Assembly (NCBI RefSeq): GCF_025961225.1
Contig: NZ_JAOQNG010000001.1
Location: 2,220,501 to 2,284,500 of the forward strand
Source: Azospirillum canadense
GTDB lineage: Bacteria; Pseudomonadota; Alphaproteobacteria; Azospirillales; Azospirillaceae
DNA: 64,000 bases
Direction: 5' to 3'
Positions 34,455-43,415 of the stretch are shown one piece after another. Each line of letters starts with the position of its first letter. Position 1 is the stretch's first letter. A model generated the notes under the pieces. It saw nothing but the letters and a program-made list of their open reading frames with translations. It was not told where the DNA came from and made no database searches. The translations under genes were made by a program, and so were the position numbers.

Positions 34455-35966
34455 ATGCCTTACACCTCCCTGCGCGACTTCATCGACCGGCTGGAAACGT
34501 CGGGACGTCTGGTCGTGGTGAAGGAGCCCGTCTCCACCGTGCTGGAGATGACCGAGATCCAGACCCGCCTGCTGGCGGAGGGCGGACCGGCCGTGCTGTT
34601 CGAGAACGTGATCAAGGCCGACGGCACGCGCTCCGACATGCCGGTGCTGGTCAACCTGTTCGGCACGGTGGAGCGTGTCGCCTGGGGCATGGACCGCGAG
34701 CCGCATGAGTTGCGCGCGGTCGGCGAGACGCTGGCCTTCCTGAAGCAGCCGGAGCCGCCGGGCGGCTTCCGCGAGGCGCTGGAGCTGATCCCGCTCGCCA
34801 AGACCGTGCTGTCGATGAAGCCGAAGACCGTCGGCTCCGCCCCCTGCCAGGAGGTGGTGCTGACCGGCGACCAGATCGACCTCGGCCGCCTGCCGGTGCA
34901 GAGCTGCTGGCCGGGCGAGCCGGCGCCGCTGATCACTTGGCCGCTGGTCGTCACCAAGGGACCCACGGCCAAGCGTGAGGACGACTTCAACCTCGGCATC
35001 TACCGCATGCAGGTGCTGGGACGGAACAAGACCATCATGCGCTGGCTGAAGCACCGCGGCGGCGCACAGCACCATCACCGCTGGCAAGCGAGTGGAAAGC
35101 GCGAGCCCCTGCCCTGCGCGGTCGTGCTCGGCGCCGACCCCGGCACCATCCTGGCCGCGGTCACGCCGGTGCCGGACACCCTGTCGGAATACCAGTTCGC
35201 CGGCCTGCTGCGCGGCAAGAAGGTGGAGCTGGTCGACTGCAAGACCGTGCCGCTGAAGGTCCCGGCCCAGGCGGAGATCGTTCTGGAAGGCCACGTCAGC
35301 CTGGACGAATACGCCGACGAGGGTCCCTACGGCGACCACACCGGCTACTACAACTCGGTCGAGCCCTTCCCGGTCTTCACAGTCACGGCGATGACCATGC
35401 GGCGCAACCCGATCTACCTCTCCACCTTCACCGGCCGCCCGCCCGACGAGCCCTCCGTCCTGGGCGAGGCGCTGAACGAGGTGTTCATCCCCCTGCTGAT
35501 CCAGCAGTTCCCGGAGATCGTGGACTTCTGGCTGCCGCCGGAGGGCTGCTCCTACCGCATCGCGGTGGTCAGCATGAAGAAGGCGTACCCCGGCCACGCC
35601 AAGCGCGTGATGATGGGCGTCTGGTCCTTCCTGCGCCAGTTCATGTACACGAAGTGGGTGATCGTCGTGGACGACGACATCGACGCGCGGAACTGGAAGG
35701 ACGTGATGTGGGCGATGAGCACCCGCATGGACCCGGCCCGCGACATCACGGTGATCGAGGGCACGCCGATCGACTATCTGGACTTCGCCAGCCCCGATTC
35801 GGGCCTCGGCGGCAAGGTCGGGCTGGACGCCACCAACAAGTGGCCGCCGGAAACCAAGCGCGAGTGGGGCCAGAAGATCCGCATGGACCAATCGGTGGTC
35901 GACGAGGTTTCCCGCAAGTGGGACAGCTACGGCCTGCCCGGCACCGGAAAGCCCATTTGGAAATAG
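34455..35966 (+). CDS. ubiD: UbiD family decarboxylase
   Basis: A 503-residue 3-octaprenyl-4-hydroxybenzoate carboxy-lyase-like enzyme that uses prenylated FMN in ubiquinone synthesis. Landmarks are [17 protein letters not shown] and [12 protein letters not shown] (about 190-215), [23 protein letters not shown] with the E-x-x-x-R/E active-site region [10 protein letters not shown] (about 288-297), and [14 protein letters not shown] with [14 protein letters not shown]. Length and order match bacterial UbiD. No ubiX is visible nearby. The gene is preceded by a 62-base gap and followed after 28 bases by the DUF3616 gene. Confidence 0.93.
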   Translation: MPYTSLRDFIDRLETSGRLVVVKEPVSTVLEMTEIQTRLLAEGGPAVLFENVIKADGTRSDMPVLVNLFGTVERVAWGMDREPHELRAVGETLAFLKQPEPPGGFREALELIPLAKTVLSMKPKTVGSAPCQEVVLTGDQIDLGRLPVQSCWPGEPAPLITWPLVVTKGPTAKREDDFNLGIYRMQVLGRNKTIMRWLKHRGGAQHHHRWQASGKREPLPCAVVLGADPGTILAAVTPVPDTLSEYQFAGLLRGKKVELVDCKTVPLKVPAQAEIVLEGHVSLDEYADEGPYGDHTGYYNSVEPFPVFTVTAMTMRRNPIYLSTFTGRPPDEPSVLGEALNEVFIPLLIQQFPEIVDFWLPPEGCSYRIAVVSMKKAYPGHAKRVMMGVWSFLRQFMYTKWVIVVDDDIDARNWKDVMWAMSTRMDPARDITVIEGTPIDYLDFASPDSGLGGKVGLDATNKWPPETKREWGQKIRMDQSVVDEVSRKWDSYGLPGTGKPIWK

Positions 35967-35994
35967 CCATCCCCTCACGCGAAGGAGGCCCGCC

Positions 35995-37104
35995 ATGCCC
36001 CGCACCCCCGCCCGTCCCCTCGGCACCGTTCGCCTGGACTTCCGGCCGGGCAGCAGGACGGCGGAGGACTTGTCGGTGGTGGAGCGAGTTGGCAACGCCC
36101 TGTTCGTGGCTTCCGACGAGGGGGCGGAACTGGTCCGGCTGGTCACCGCGGATGGCGGCGCCAGCTACCGCGAGGACGCGGCCTTCCCCCTCTCGCGCTA
36201 CTTCGACCTGCCGGCCGGTCCGGACGAGTCGGATGAGGCGGACGTCGAGGGCATGGCGATCGCCGATGGCTGGCTGTGGGTCGTCGGCTCGCACAGCCTC
36301 GCGCGCCGGAAACCACGTCCGGGCGATGGCGCCGCCGCGGCGCTGGCCCGCCTGGGCAAGGTCCGGCGCGACCCCAACCGCTTCCTGCTCGGCCGCATTC
36401 CCCTGCGCATGGACGACGGGCAGCCACCGGAGCCCGTCCGCAAGCACCGGGGAAACACGGCGCGCTGCCTGCCCTTCAAGACCGGCGGCAATGCCCTGAC
36501 CAAGGCGCTGGCCGACGACGCGCTCCTGGCCCCCTTCCTGACCATTCCAGCCAAGGAGAACGGCTTCGACGTCGAGGGACTGGCCGCCTGTGGCGACCGC
36601 CTGTTCCTGGGGCTGCGCGGCCCGGTCCTGCGTGGCTGGGCCTGCATCCTCGAACTGGCCGTCGAGGAGGACCCGGACGACCCCAACCATCTGATGCTCC
36701 AGCGCATCGGGCCGGACGACGCACCGTTTCGCAAGCACGTCCTCGACCTGGACGGGCTGGGCATCCGCGAATTAGCCTTCGACGGCGACGATCTGGTGAT
36801 CCTGGCCGGGCCGACCATGGACCTGGACGGTCCGGTGACCCTGTGGCGCTGGACCGACGCGCTGGAGGATGGAAACGACGGACCTGTCCTGGGCGACCGG
36901 CTGGTCCGCCTGCTCGACCTTCCCTACGGCGAGCGGGCCGACCACGCGGAGGGCATCGCCCGCATCCCACGCGCCGGCGCCGCCCCCGCCCTGCTCGTCG
37001 TCTACGACAGCCCGGCCGCGGGGCGGCGGCACGGCGACGGCGTGGACGCCGACCTGTTCGCCCTGCCCTCCCGCTACGACCCGGCGAATTCCTTCCTGGC
37101 GTGA
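35995..37104 (+). CDS. DUF3616 domain-containing protein
   Basis: A 369-residue protein with no signal peptide. Repeating beta-rich segments (VERVGNALFVASDEGAELV, DVEGMAIADGWLWVVGSHS, DVEGLAACGDRLFLGLRGP, GIRELAFDGDDLVILAGPT, DHAEGIARIP) suggest a beta-propeller-like fold, with a DxEG motif recurring at blade starts. DUF3616 has no assigned function. It starts after AAGGAGGCCCGCC, 28 bases downstream of ubiD, so it may share that transcript. Confidence 0.75.
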   Translation: MPRTPARPLGTVRLDFRPGSRTAEDLSVVERVGNALFVASDEGAELVRLVTADGGASYREDAAFPLSRYFDLPAGPDESDEADVEGMAIADGWLWVVGSHSLARRKPRPGDGAAAALARLGKVRRDPNRFLLGRIPLRMDDGQPPEPVRKHRGNTARCLPFKTGGNALTKALADDALLAPFLTIPAKENGFDVEGLAACGDRLFLGLRGPVLRGWACILELAVEEDPDDPNHLMLQRIGPDDAPFRKHVLDLDGLGIRELAFDGDDLVILAGPTMDLDGPVTLWRWTDALEDGNDGPVLGDRLVRLLDLPYGERADHAEGIARIPRAGAAPALLVVYDSPAAGRRHGDGVDADLFALPSRYDPANSFLA

Positions 37105-37125
37105 GGGTTCGCGTCGGACGGCGAT

Positions 37126-37228
37126 CCACCACAGAGGCACGGAGACACAGAGAATAACTCCCGTTGCCTCACCCCGGCGCTTGGCCGGTCGATCGGGGAT
37201 TCTCTGTGTCTCCGTGTCTCTGTGGTTC
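37126..37228. repeat. CACAGAGGCAC-type inverted repeat
   Basis: Left arm 37126-37154 (CCACCACAGAGGCACGGAGA...) pairs with right arm 37200-37228 (...TGTCTCTGTGGTTC) around a 45-base loop. Its period and skeleton resemble the CACCAAG elements at 18887 and 56413, so it is probably a diverged member of the same family. Confidence 0.8.
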
Positions 37229-37388
37229 ATAGCCCCTACCCAACCAAAGTTGCCGATCCAGCAACAATCAGTGCGCAACTTCGCGGATTATCCCAATCCC
37301 GATCACAGCTATTCTTGCCCTCAGACGACACCGGCCCCGGCGCCAACGCCGAATGCGGGCCATCCCTCAGGGACAAGGAGACCACGCC

Positions 37389-37823
37389 ATGATCGACAAT
37401 CGCACCGCCCCCTACGCCGCCTTCCTTTTGCGCGTCAGCCTGGGCCTTCTCTTCATCGCCCACGGGCTGGTTTTGAAGGTCCTGACCTTCGGCATCGCCG
37501 GCACGGTCGGCTACTTCGAGAGCATCGGTTACCCGGGCGCCTTCGCTTACCTCGTCATCGTGGGCGAGATCGGCGGCGGCCTGCTGCTGGTGGCCGGCGT
37601 CTTCACCCGCTGGATTTCGCTGGCCCTGCTGCCGATCCTGATCGGCGCCACGCTGCAGCACATCGGCAACGGCTGGGTCTTCTCGGCGACCGGTGGTGGC
37701 TGGGAGTTCCCGGTGTTCTGGACCGTGCTGCTGCCCATCCAGGCGCTGCTGGGCGACGGCGCCTTCGCCCTGAAGCTGCCGACCTCCTCCCAGACCGTTT
37801 CCGTGCAGGACCGGCTCGCCTGA
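37389..37823 (+). CDS. DoxX family membrane protein
   Basis: A 144-residue inner-membrane protein with four hydrophobic helices (FLLRVSLGLLFIAHGLV, AFAYLVIVGEIGGGLLLVAGVF, LALLPILIGATLQHI, VFWTVLLPIQALLGDGAFAL). DoxX proteins are small quinone-related or redox-associated membrane components whose reaction is usually undefined. The start was placed at 37389 after AAGGAGACCACGCC. It stands alone between the inverted repeat and pmbA, reading rightward. Confidence 0.82.
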   Translation: MIDNRTAPYAAFLLRVSLGLLFIAHGLVLKVLTFGIAGTVGYFESIGYPGAFAYLVIVGEIGGGLLLVAGVFTRWISLALLPILIGATLQHIGNGWVFSATGGGWEFPVFWTVLLPIQALLGDGAFALKLPTSSQTVSVQDRLA

Positions 37824-37946
37824 ACCACATCACCGGGTAGACGAGGAAGGGGCGCGCCCAAGGCAACGCCTGAGGCGATATGCCCCTTCCTCTTCTGTGC
37901 GGCGCTCCCATTTGCTAGACAGGCGCGAGACCTAGCGGAGACCGTG

Positions 37947-39302
37947 ATGCCCGTTTCGACCACCTCCCAGAGCGACGTTCTGAACCTGCTGGAAGACCTG
38001 ATCCGCAAGGCCAAGGGCGCCGGGGCCGACGCCGCCGACGCCGTTCTGTTCGACAGCGCGTCGCTTTCGCTGAGCCAGCGTCTCGGCAAGACGGAAAAGC
38101 TGGAGCGGTCCGAATCGGGCGACCTCGGCCTGCGGGTCTTCGTCGGCAAGCGGCAGGCCATCGTCTCCTCCACCGACCGCAGCGCCAAGGCGTTGGACGA
38201 GCTGGTGGAGCGGGCCGTCGCCATGGCCCGCGTGGTGCCGGAAGACCCCTTCACCGGCCTCGCCGACCTCGACCAGCTGGCGCGCGAGTTCCCCGACCTC
38301 GACGTGCTCGACCTGTCCGAGCCGACCGCCGAGATCCTGATCGAGCGCGCCCGCATCGCCGAGGAGACCGCGCTTGCGGTCCAGGGCGTCACCAACTCCG
38401 AGGGCGCCGACGCGAGCTGGAGCCGCTCCACCATCGCCATCGCCGCGTCCAACGGCTTCAAGGGCAGCTACGGCGTGTCGCGGCAGTCGCTGTCCGTGTC
38501 CGTCCTGGCCGGGACCGGCACGGGGATGGAGCGCGACTACGACTACGACAGCAAGGTCTACGGCGCCGACCTCCGCGACCCCGCCGCCATCGGCCGCGAG
38601 GCCGGTGAACGCTCGGTGCGCCGCCTGAATCCGCGCCGGGTGAAGAGCTGCAAGGTCCCCGTGGTGTTCGACCCGCGCGCCTCGCGCGGCATCCTGGGCC
38701 ACCTCACCGGCGCCATCAGCGGGCCGAGCATCGCTCGCGGCACCAGCTTCCTGAAGGACAAGATGGGCCAGCAAATCTTCGCGGCCGGCGTCACCATCGT
38801 GGACGACCCGCATGTGAAGCGCGGCCTGCGCTCCCGCCCCTTCGACGCGGAGGGGATCGCCACCAGCCGCCGCAACCTGATCGAGGACGGGCGGCTGACC
38901 ACCTGGCTGCTCGACCTGCGCTCCTCCCGGCAGCTCGGCCTGTCCACCACCGGCCACGCGGCACGCGGCACCTCCGGCCCGCCGGGCCCGGCGCCGGCCA
39001 ACGTCTACATGGCCCCCGGCACGAAGAGCCGCGACGAACTGCTGGCCGAGATCAAGGACGGCTTCTACGTCACCGAACTGATGGGCATGGGCGTCAACGG
39101 CGTCACCGGCGATTACAGCCGGGGGGCGGCCGGCTACTGGATCGAGAACGGGCAGCTCGCCTACCCCGTCAACGAACTGACCATCGCCGGCAACCTGAAG
39201 GACATTTTCCTGAACATGGAGCCGGCGAGCGACCTGGAACTGCGCTTCGGCATGGACGCCCCGACTGTCCGCATCGACGGCCTGACCATCGCAGGTATCT
39301 GA
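37947..39302 (+). CDS. pmbA: metalloprotease PmbA (TldE)
   Basis: A 451-residue cytoplasmic TldD/PmbA family protein. Typical stretches are SESGDLGLRVFVGKRQAIVSSTD (about 50-72), RVKSCKVPVVFDPRASRGILGHL, GLSTTGHAARGTSGPPGPAPANVYM and GMGVNGVTGDYSRGAAGYWIENG. The heterodimer TldD/PmbA matures peptides such as microcin B17 and degrades unfolded peptides; PmbA is the partner lacking the zinc site (no HExxH visible, as expected). I preferred ATG 37947 over the adjoining GTG 37944. No tldD is in the window. Confidence 0.9.
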   Translation: MPVSTTSQSDVLNLLEDLIRKAKGAGADAADAVLFDSASLSLSQRLGKTEKLERSESGDLGLRVFVGKRQAIVSSTDRSAKALDELVERAVAMARVVPEDPFTGLADLDQLAREFPDLDVLDLSEPTAEILIERARIAEETALAVQGVTNSEGADASWSRSTIAIAASNGFKGSYGVSRQSLSVSVLAGTGTGMERDYDYDSKVYGADLRDPAAIGREAGERSVRRLNPRRVKSCKVPVVFDPRASRGILGHLTGAISGPSIARGTSFLKDKMGQQIFAAGVTIVDDPHVKRGLRSRPFDAEGIATSRRNLIEDGRLTTWLLDLRSSRQLGLSTTGHAARGTSGPPGPAPANVYMAPGTKSRDELLAEIKDGFYVTELMGMGVNGVTGDYSRGAAGYWIENGQLAYPVNELTIAGNLKDIFLNMEPASDLELRFGMDAPTVRIDGLTIAGI

Positions 39303-39497
39303 CACAACACAGCGAGGCGCTCCGCAAGGCACGCCTCGTCACCGCCGCTCGCACGGCCATGGCCCACCCGAAGGGGTGCGGCAAATCATCATACATGCGT
39401 GTGGATGTTGCGCGCCTCTCCCGCGTCGCGCGAAATGCCGGTGCGTACGGGGTGGCGGAACGGCCACCACTCCCGCCGCACAACGGAGGGTACGAGG

Positions 39498-39569
39498 ATG
39501 AGAGAACTCCTCACTCTCCTGATCCTGGTCCTGGCACTGATCAAGCGGCTGCTTGAACTCCTGACCTAA
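39498..39569 (+). CDS. 23-residue hydrophobic small protein
   Basis: A tiny frame with a strong ribosome site (GGAGGGTACGAGG then ATG at 39498) encodes 23 residues: MRELLTLLILV, then LALIKRLLELLT. It is leucine-rich, with a hydrophobic core long enough for one membrane helix and charged residues near both ends. Size and composition recall small membrane regulators and type I toxins, but no homologue is recognised. A short hairpin (GGGGG ctgcaa CCCCC, 39587-39602) follows. It is isolated, 196 bases after pmbA. Confidence 0.45.
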   Translation: MRELLTLLILVLALIKRLLELLT

Positions 39570-39699
39570 GATCGGGCCTGGAGATTGGGGGCTGCAACCC
39601 CCGTCCTCCTAGCCGAATAATGGGGTTGGCGCCCCCCTCTGTCAATCGGCGCCCCCTCGCCCTCCCCTGCGTCCCTTCGCCCTACCGCCGTCCGAATCG

Positions 39700-40227
39700 T
39701 CAGCGCACGACGTTGCGGACGATGTCCGCGATGGTGCCGTGCACGGCGTCCAAAATCAGCATGTCGGCGCCGGCCAGGATGCATTCCCAGCCGTTCATGC
39801 AGACCGGCACCCGCTGGCGCAGTTCCACGGGCGCCATCTTCTTGGCGATGCCCGGCGGCAGAGGCTTGCCGCGCGCAAGGTTCTTCGCGATGCCGGGCGG
39901 CAACGCGGACGCGCCGACCGGGTGGTCCACGAAATAGGTGCGGATGACGTTCACGTCGGTGCGGCTCACAACAACTCCGGAGCCACCCGGACCGCCACCG
40001 CCCGGACCGCCACTCTCGCGCTTGCCTCCGCTCTGTCCCTTTCCGTGACCGTTGCCGGGGCCGGCGTCATCCACCGAGACCGCTCCATGCCCCTTGCCAT
40101 GCCCGCCACCTTGGCCGCCGCCCTGCCCTCCTCCGGCCCAGTCCGGCTTGTCCGCCGACGCCGGGCTCGTCATCGCGAGAGCCGCCACAAGCGCCAGCGC
40201 GGCGCTTCCAATTCGATGCTTGCGCAT
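39700..40227 (-). CDS. CigR-like exported protein
   Basis: A 175-residue protein with a signal peptide (AALALVAALAMTSPASA) and a glycine-rich middle (about 28-85, runs of GGGQGG, GKGHG and GGPGG). The C-terminal domain contains the duplicated motif LPPGIAKNLARGKPLPPGIAKKM, the hallmark of the CigR family. CigR of Salmonella is a membrane protein that antagonises a virulence effector; in environmental bacteria the role is unknown. The start at 40227 begins the signal peptide. Confidence 0.72.
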   Translation of the reverse strand: MRKHRIGSAALALVAALAMTSPASADKPDWAGGGQGGGQGGGHGKGHGAVSVDDAGPGNGHGKGQSGGKRESGGPGGGGPGGSGVVVSRTDVNVIRTYFVDHPVGASALPPGIAKNLARGKPLPPGIAKKMAPVELRQRVPVCMNGWECILAGADMLILDAVHGTIADIVRNVVR

Positions 40228-40377
40228 TCTGCTTTTTCCCCACCCATGGCGGCCGTAAGCCGCCCGCTGCGCCCAGGCTAAGGGCATCAAGCCCCGATTA
40301 CCCATACTCCAATCGATTTAGCCGACGAAACCAGGGCGCGGCCTGTTGCAAGGAAGGGATAAGCGGAAGAAGGCCCG

Positions 40378-41319
40378 TCAGATCGTCCCCACCAGAATTG
40401 GCAGCGTCCAGGGCGCCAGCGCGATCTCCACCGGCAGGCGCGCGATGACGTCGCCGTCACCCTGCACCGCGTCGCCCTCCGGCCCCTCGATGGTCACGCG
40501 CTCGGCCGGCACGATGCGGTAGTCGGGAAAGCGCGGCAGCCGCCCCGCCATCATGCCCCAGATGTAGCGGACGGCGTTCCAGCGCCCCGCCCCCGGGAAC
40601 AGGCAGACGTGCAGGCGCGGGTCGTCCAGCCGAGCGTCGGGCGCACAGACGAAGCGCCCGGCGTAGAAGTGCCCCTTGGCGACGATCACCGAAGCCGCTT
40701 CCTCCGTCACGCCATCCACCGTCACCTGGTAGCGCGCGTCGCGGTAGGCCGCGAGTTGCGCCAGCGTCTCCGCCACATAGGCGCCCTTGCCGATCAGGCG
40801 CTTCAGCCGCGGGTCCACGCGTTCCACCACCTGGGCGTCGAGCCCCGTCCCGGCCATCATCGCGAAGCAGCGCCCGTTCGCCACCCCCAGATGCACCGGC
40901 AGTGGCGCGCCCTCCGCCAGCACCGACGCCATTCCCCCAGCGTCGGACGGCAGCCCAAGTTCTTGCGCCAGCACGTTGGCGGTGCCCAGCGGCACGATCC
41001 CCAGCGGCACCGGCGGCAGCCCGCCGCGGGCGCCGAGCCCGTTGACCACCTCGTTGATCGTCCCGTCGCCGCCAGCCGCCACCACCGCGTCAAAGGCGCC
41101 TGGGGTCACCGCGCGGGCCATCGCCTCGGCGTCGCCGCGCCCGCCGGTTTCCTGGACGGTTACCTCCACCGCGAAACGCTGGTCGAGCGCGTCGAGCACC
41201 GCGCGCAGGCGCTGCGCCCGGCGCGCGCCGGCCACCGGGTTGTGGATCACCAGGAACCGCCGTCGCGGAACCGGCGCGATGTCGGGATGGCGGGGCACCG
41301 CGGCGGAGAAGGTCGGCAA
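40378..41319 (-). CDS. diacylglycerol kinase family lipid kinase
   Basis: A 313-residue lipid kinase of the DagK/YegS family that phosphorylates diacylglycerol or a similar lipid. The nucleotide-binding N-terminal domain has FLVIHNPVAGARR (about 22-34) and AAGGDGTINEVVNGL (about 81-95); LGIVPLGTANVLAQELG follows, and the C-terminal beta-sandwich completes the usual length. The first codon is TTG (41319), preceded by GAAAGGG at a workable distance; no in-frame ATG precedes the core. It is divergent from the metallophosphoesterase/glycosyltransferase pair, which may act on the same lipid. Confidence 0.87.
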   Translation of the reverse strand: MPTFSAAVPRHPDIAPVPRRRFLVIHNPVAGARRAQRLRAVLDALDQRFAVEVTVQETGGRGDAEAMARAVTPGAFDAVVAAGGDGTINEVVNGLGARGGLPPVPLGIVPLGTANVLAQELGLPSDAGGMASVLAEGAPLPVHLGVANGRCFAMMAGTGLDAQVVERVDPRLKRLIGKGAYVAETLAQLAAYRDARYQVTVDGVTEEAASVIVAKGHFYAGRFVCAPDARLDDPRLHVCLFPGAGRWNAVRYIWGMMAGRLPRFPDYRIVPAERVTIEGPEGDAVQGDGDVIARLPVEIALAPWTLPILVGTI

Positions 41320-41460
41320 CGATTCGGCCCTTTCGATCCAAGTCGCGTTTGGTGTTACACGTCGATGACGGAAAGAATACAGGTTCGTTTCCGAATTACG
41401 ACAACAACAAGAAGTCTTCCTGAAATCACCGGCAGCACTTCCTGCACCGCCCGGAAAAGA

Positions 41461-41489
41461 TTGTCAACAGCGGCATCCATGGTTATACG
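41461..41489 (+). promoter_or_regulatory. sigma-70-type promoter for the phosphoesterase-glycosyltransferase pair
   Basis: TTGTCA (41461-41466) and TATACG (41484-41489) are separated by 17 bases, 46 bases before the ATG. Between promoter and gene is an 11-bp-spaced direct repeat, CTTGACT (41498-41504) and CTTGTCT (41509-41515). Its geometry is that of a Pho box, although the bases match poorly. Confidence 0.5.
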
Positions 41490-41535
41490 GACCCCGTCTT
41501 GACTACATCTTGTCTCAACGACGAGGGAGTGGGGC

Positions 41536-42357
41536 ATGAGCGCCTCAGCCGAGGTGACGCGGTACCGCAGCATCTGGATTTCCGATGTCCACCTGGGAAC
41601 ACGCGGGTGCAAGGCGGAATTCCTGCTGGACTTCCTGAAGCACCACGACTCCGAACACCTCTACCTTGTCGGCGACATCGTCGACGGTTGGCGCCTGCGC
41701 AAGACCTGGTACTGGCCCCAGGCGCACAATGACGTGGTCCAGAAGATATTGCGGCGCGCGCGCAAGGGCTCGCAAGTCTATTACATCCCCGGCAACCACG
41801 ACGAGGCGGCGCGCGACTATGTCGGGCTGCAGTTCGGCGGGGTGCATGTGGTCGACGAGCTGGTCCACGTCACCGCCGACGGCCGGCGCTTCCTGGTGAC
41901 GCATGGCGACCGCTTCGACGTCGTCGTGAAATACGCCAAGTGGCTCGCCTTCGTCGGCGACAACGCCTACGTGGTCCTGCTCCAGGCGAACACGCTGTTC
42001 AACTGGGCGCGGCGCAAGCTGGGCTTCGATTATTGGTCGCTGTCCGCCTTCCTGAAGCACAAGGCGAAGAGCGCGGTCGAGTTCATCGGCCAGTACGAGA
42101 ACGCGCTGAGCGACGAGGCCCGGCGGCGCAAGGTGGACGGCGTCATTTGCGGGCACATCCACACCGCGGAAATGCGCGACATGGAAGGGATCCTCTATTG
42201 CAACGACGGCGACTGGGTCGAATCCTGCACCGCGTTGGTCGAACACCCCTGCGGCCGGCTGGAAATCATCGATTGGGCGGCGGAAATCCGCCGGCGGTCG
42301 TCGATGAAGGCATTGCCCAAGCCAGAGACGAAGCCGGTGGCGAAGGCGGCGGCGTGA
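41536..42357 (+). CDS. LpxH/PlcP-like metallophosphoesterase
   Basis: A 273-residue calcineurin-like phosphoesterase. Metal ligands are visible in SDVHLG (about 17-22), VGDIVDGW (about 44-51), PGNHDEAA (about 84-91), THGDRFD (about 119-125) and GHIHTAEM (about 199-206). The family includes UDP-2,3-diacylglucosamine hydrolase LpxH and the phospholipase C PlcP used by rhizobia and roseobacters to turn phospholipid headgroups over under phosphate starvation. The length, the long C-terminal helices and above all the 4-bp overlap with a glycosyltransferase favour PlcP; LpxH activity cannot be excluded. The start follows GAGGGAGTGGGGC. Confidence 0.82.
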   Translation: MSASAEVTRYRSIWISDVHLGTRGCKAEFLLDFLKHHDSEHLYLVGDIVDGWRLRKTWYWPQAHNDVVQKILRRARKGSQVYYIPGNHDEAARDYVGLQFGGVHVVDELVHVTADGRRFLVTHGDRFDVVVKYAKWLAFVGDNAYVVLLQANTLFNWARRKLGFDYWSLSAFLKHKAKSAVEFIGQYENALSDEARRRKVDGVICGHIHTAEMRDMEGILYCNDGDWVESCTALVEHPCGRLEIIDWAAEIRRRSSMKALPKPETKPVAKAAA

Positions 42358-43349
42358 ACATCCTGATCGTCTCCGACGCCTGGTTCCCGCAGGTCAACGG
42401 CGTGGTGCGCACCATCAGCACGGTGCGCGCCGAACTGGAGGCGATGGGCCATCGGGTGGAGGTCATCGGCCCCGACCGCTTCCGCACCGTGCCCATGCCG
42501 ACATACCCGGAAATCCGGCTGGCGCTCGGCGCCGGGCGCCGGCTCTGGTCGATGATCGACGCGATGCGGCCGGACTGCATCCACATCGCCACGGAAGGGC
42601 CGTTGGGATTCGCCGCGCGGCGCTATTGCCTGAAGCGGGGCAAGCCCTTCACCACCGCCTACCACACCCGCTTCCCGGAATATGTGCGCGACCGCGCGCC
42701 GGTGCCGCTGGCGCTCAGCTACGCGGTGGTGCGCCGCTTCCACAAGCCGTCCTCGGCGGTGATGGTCGCCACCCAGTCGATCGAGAACGACCTGGCGGCG
42801 CGCGGCTTCGACAACATCCGGCGCTGGACCCGCGGCGTGGACACCGACCTGTTCCGCCCCCGCGCCAAGGGCTTCCTCAACGTCCCCCGCCCGATCTCCC
42901 TGTATGTCGGCCGGGTGGCGGTGGAGAAGAACCTGGAGGATTTCCTGAGGCTCGACCTGCCCGGCACCAAGCTGGTGGTCGGCGATGGCCCCGCCCGCGC
43001 GGAGCTTCAGCAGAAATACCCGGACGTTATCTGGGCCGGCGCCAAGCATGGCGAGGATCTCGCGCGCCATTATGCGGAGGCCGACGTCTTCGTCTTCCCC
43101 TCGCGCACCGACACCTTCGGCCTCGTTCTGCTGGAGGCGCTAGCGTCCGGCGTGCCGGTCGCCGCCTACCCGGTCCCCGGCCCGCTGGACGTGGTCAACG
43201 GCTCCGGCACCGGCTGCCTGGACGAGAACCTGAAGCACGCCGTGGAAACCGCCCTGACCATCCCGGCCGAACGCTGCCGCGACTACGCCCTCAGCTACTC
43301 CTGGCGCCGCTCGGCGGAGCAATTTTTAGCGAACCTGCGGCCATTTTAA
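42354..43349 (+). CDS. GT4-family glycosyltransferase, Agt-like
   Basis: A 331-residue GT-B glycosyltransferase. The N-terminal acceptor lobe starts NILIVSDAWFPQVNGVVRT, and the donor lobe has SLYVGRVAVEKNLEDFL (about 183-199) and the EX7E-type motif FPSRTDTFGLVLLEALASG (about 247-265). The GTG start at 42354 overlaps the phosphoesterase stop (GTGA). Related enzymes downstream of PlcP glycosylate diacylglycerol to make phosphorus-free membrane glycolipids; the acceptor here is inferred from that context. The sugar is not predictable. The AT-rich orphan gene begins just after it. Confidence 0.85.
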   Translation: MNILIVSDAWFPQVNGVVRTISTVRAELEAMGHRVEVIGPDRFRTVPMPTYPEIRLALGAGRRLWSMIDAMRPDCIHIATEGPLGFAARRYCLKRGKPFTTAYHTRFPEYVRDRAPVPLALSYAVVRRFHKPSSAVMVATQSIENDLAARGFDNIRRWTRGVDTDLFRPRAKGFLNVPRPISLYVGRVAVEKNLEDFLRLDLPGTKLVVGDGPARAELQQKYPDVIWAGAKHGEDLARHYAEADVFVFPSRTDTFGLVLLEALASGVPVAAYPVPGPLDVVNGSGTGCLDENLKHAVETALTIPAERCRDYALSYSWRRSAEQFLANLRPF

Positions 43350-43415
43350 CCATCTTCCGACAACGTACCCTATGATATGTTCTCCTGTCTGGATAGTCCC
43401 AAGAAGATTATACAA

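Noticed and set aside
39359..39556. 65-codon frame overlapping the small peptide gene
   Set aside because: No ribosome site, Pro/Gly/Arg-rich translation and a start in a GC-rich stretch; the 23-residue frame inside it is better supported.
41498..41515. Pho box upstream of the phosphoesterase gene
   Set aside because: The 7-4-7 geometry fits but only about half of the bases match the CTGTCAT consensus, so it is mentioned as a hypothesis and not called.
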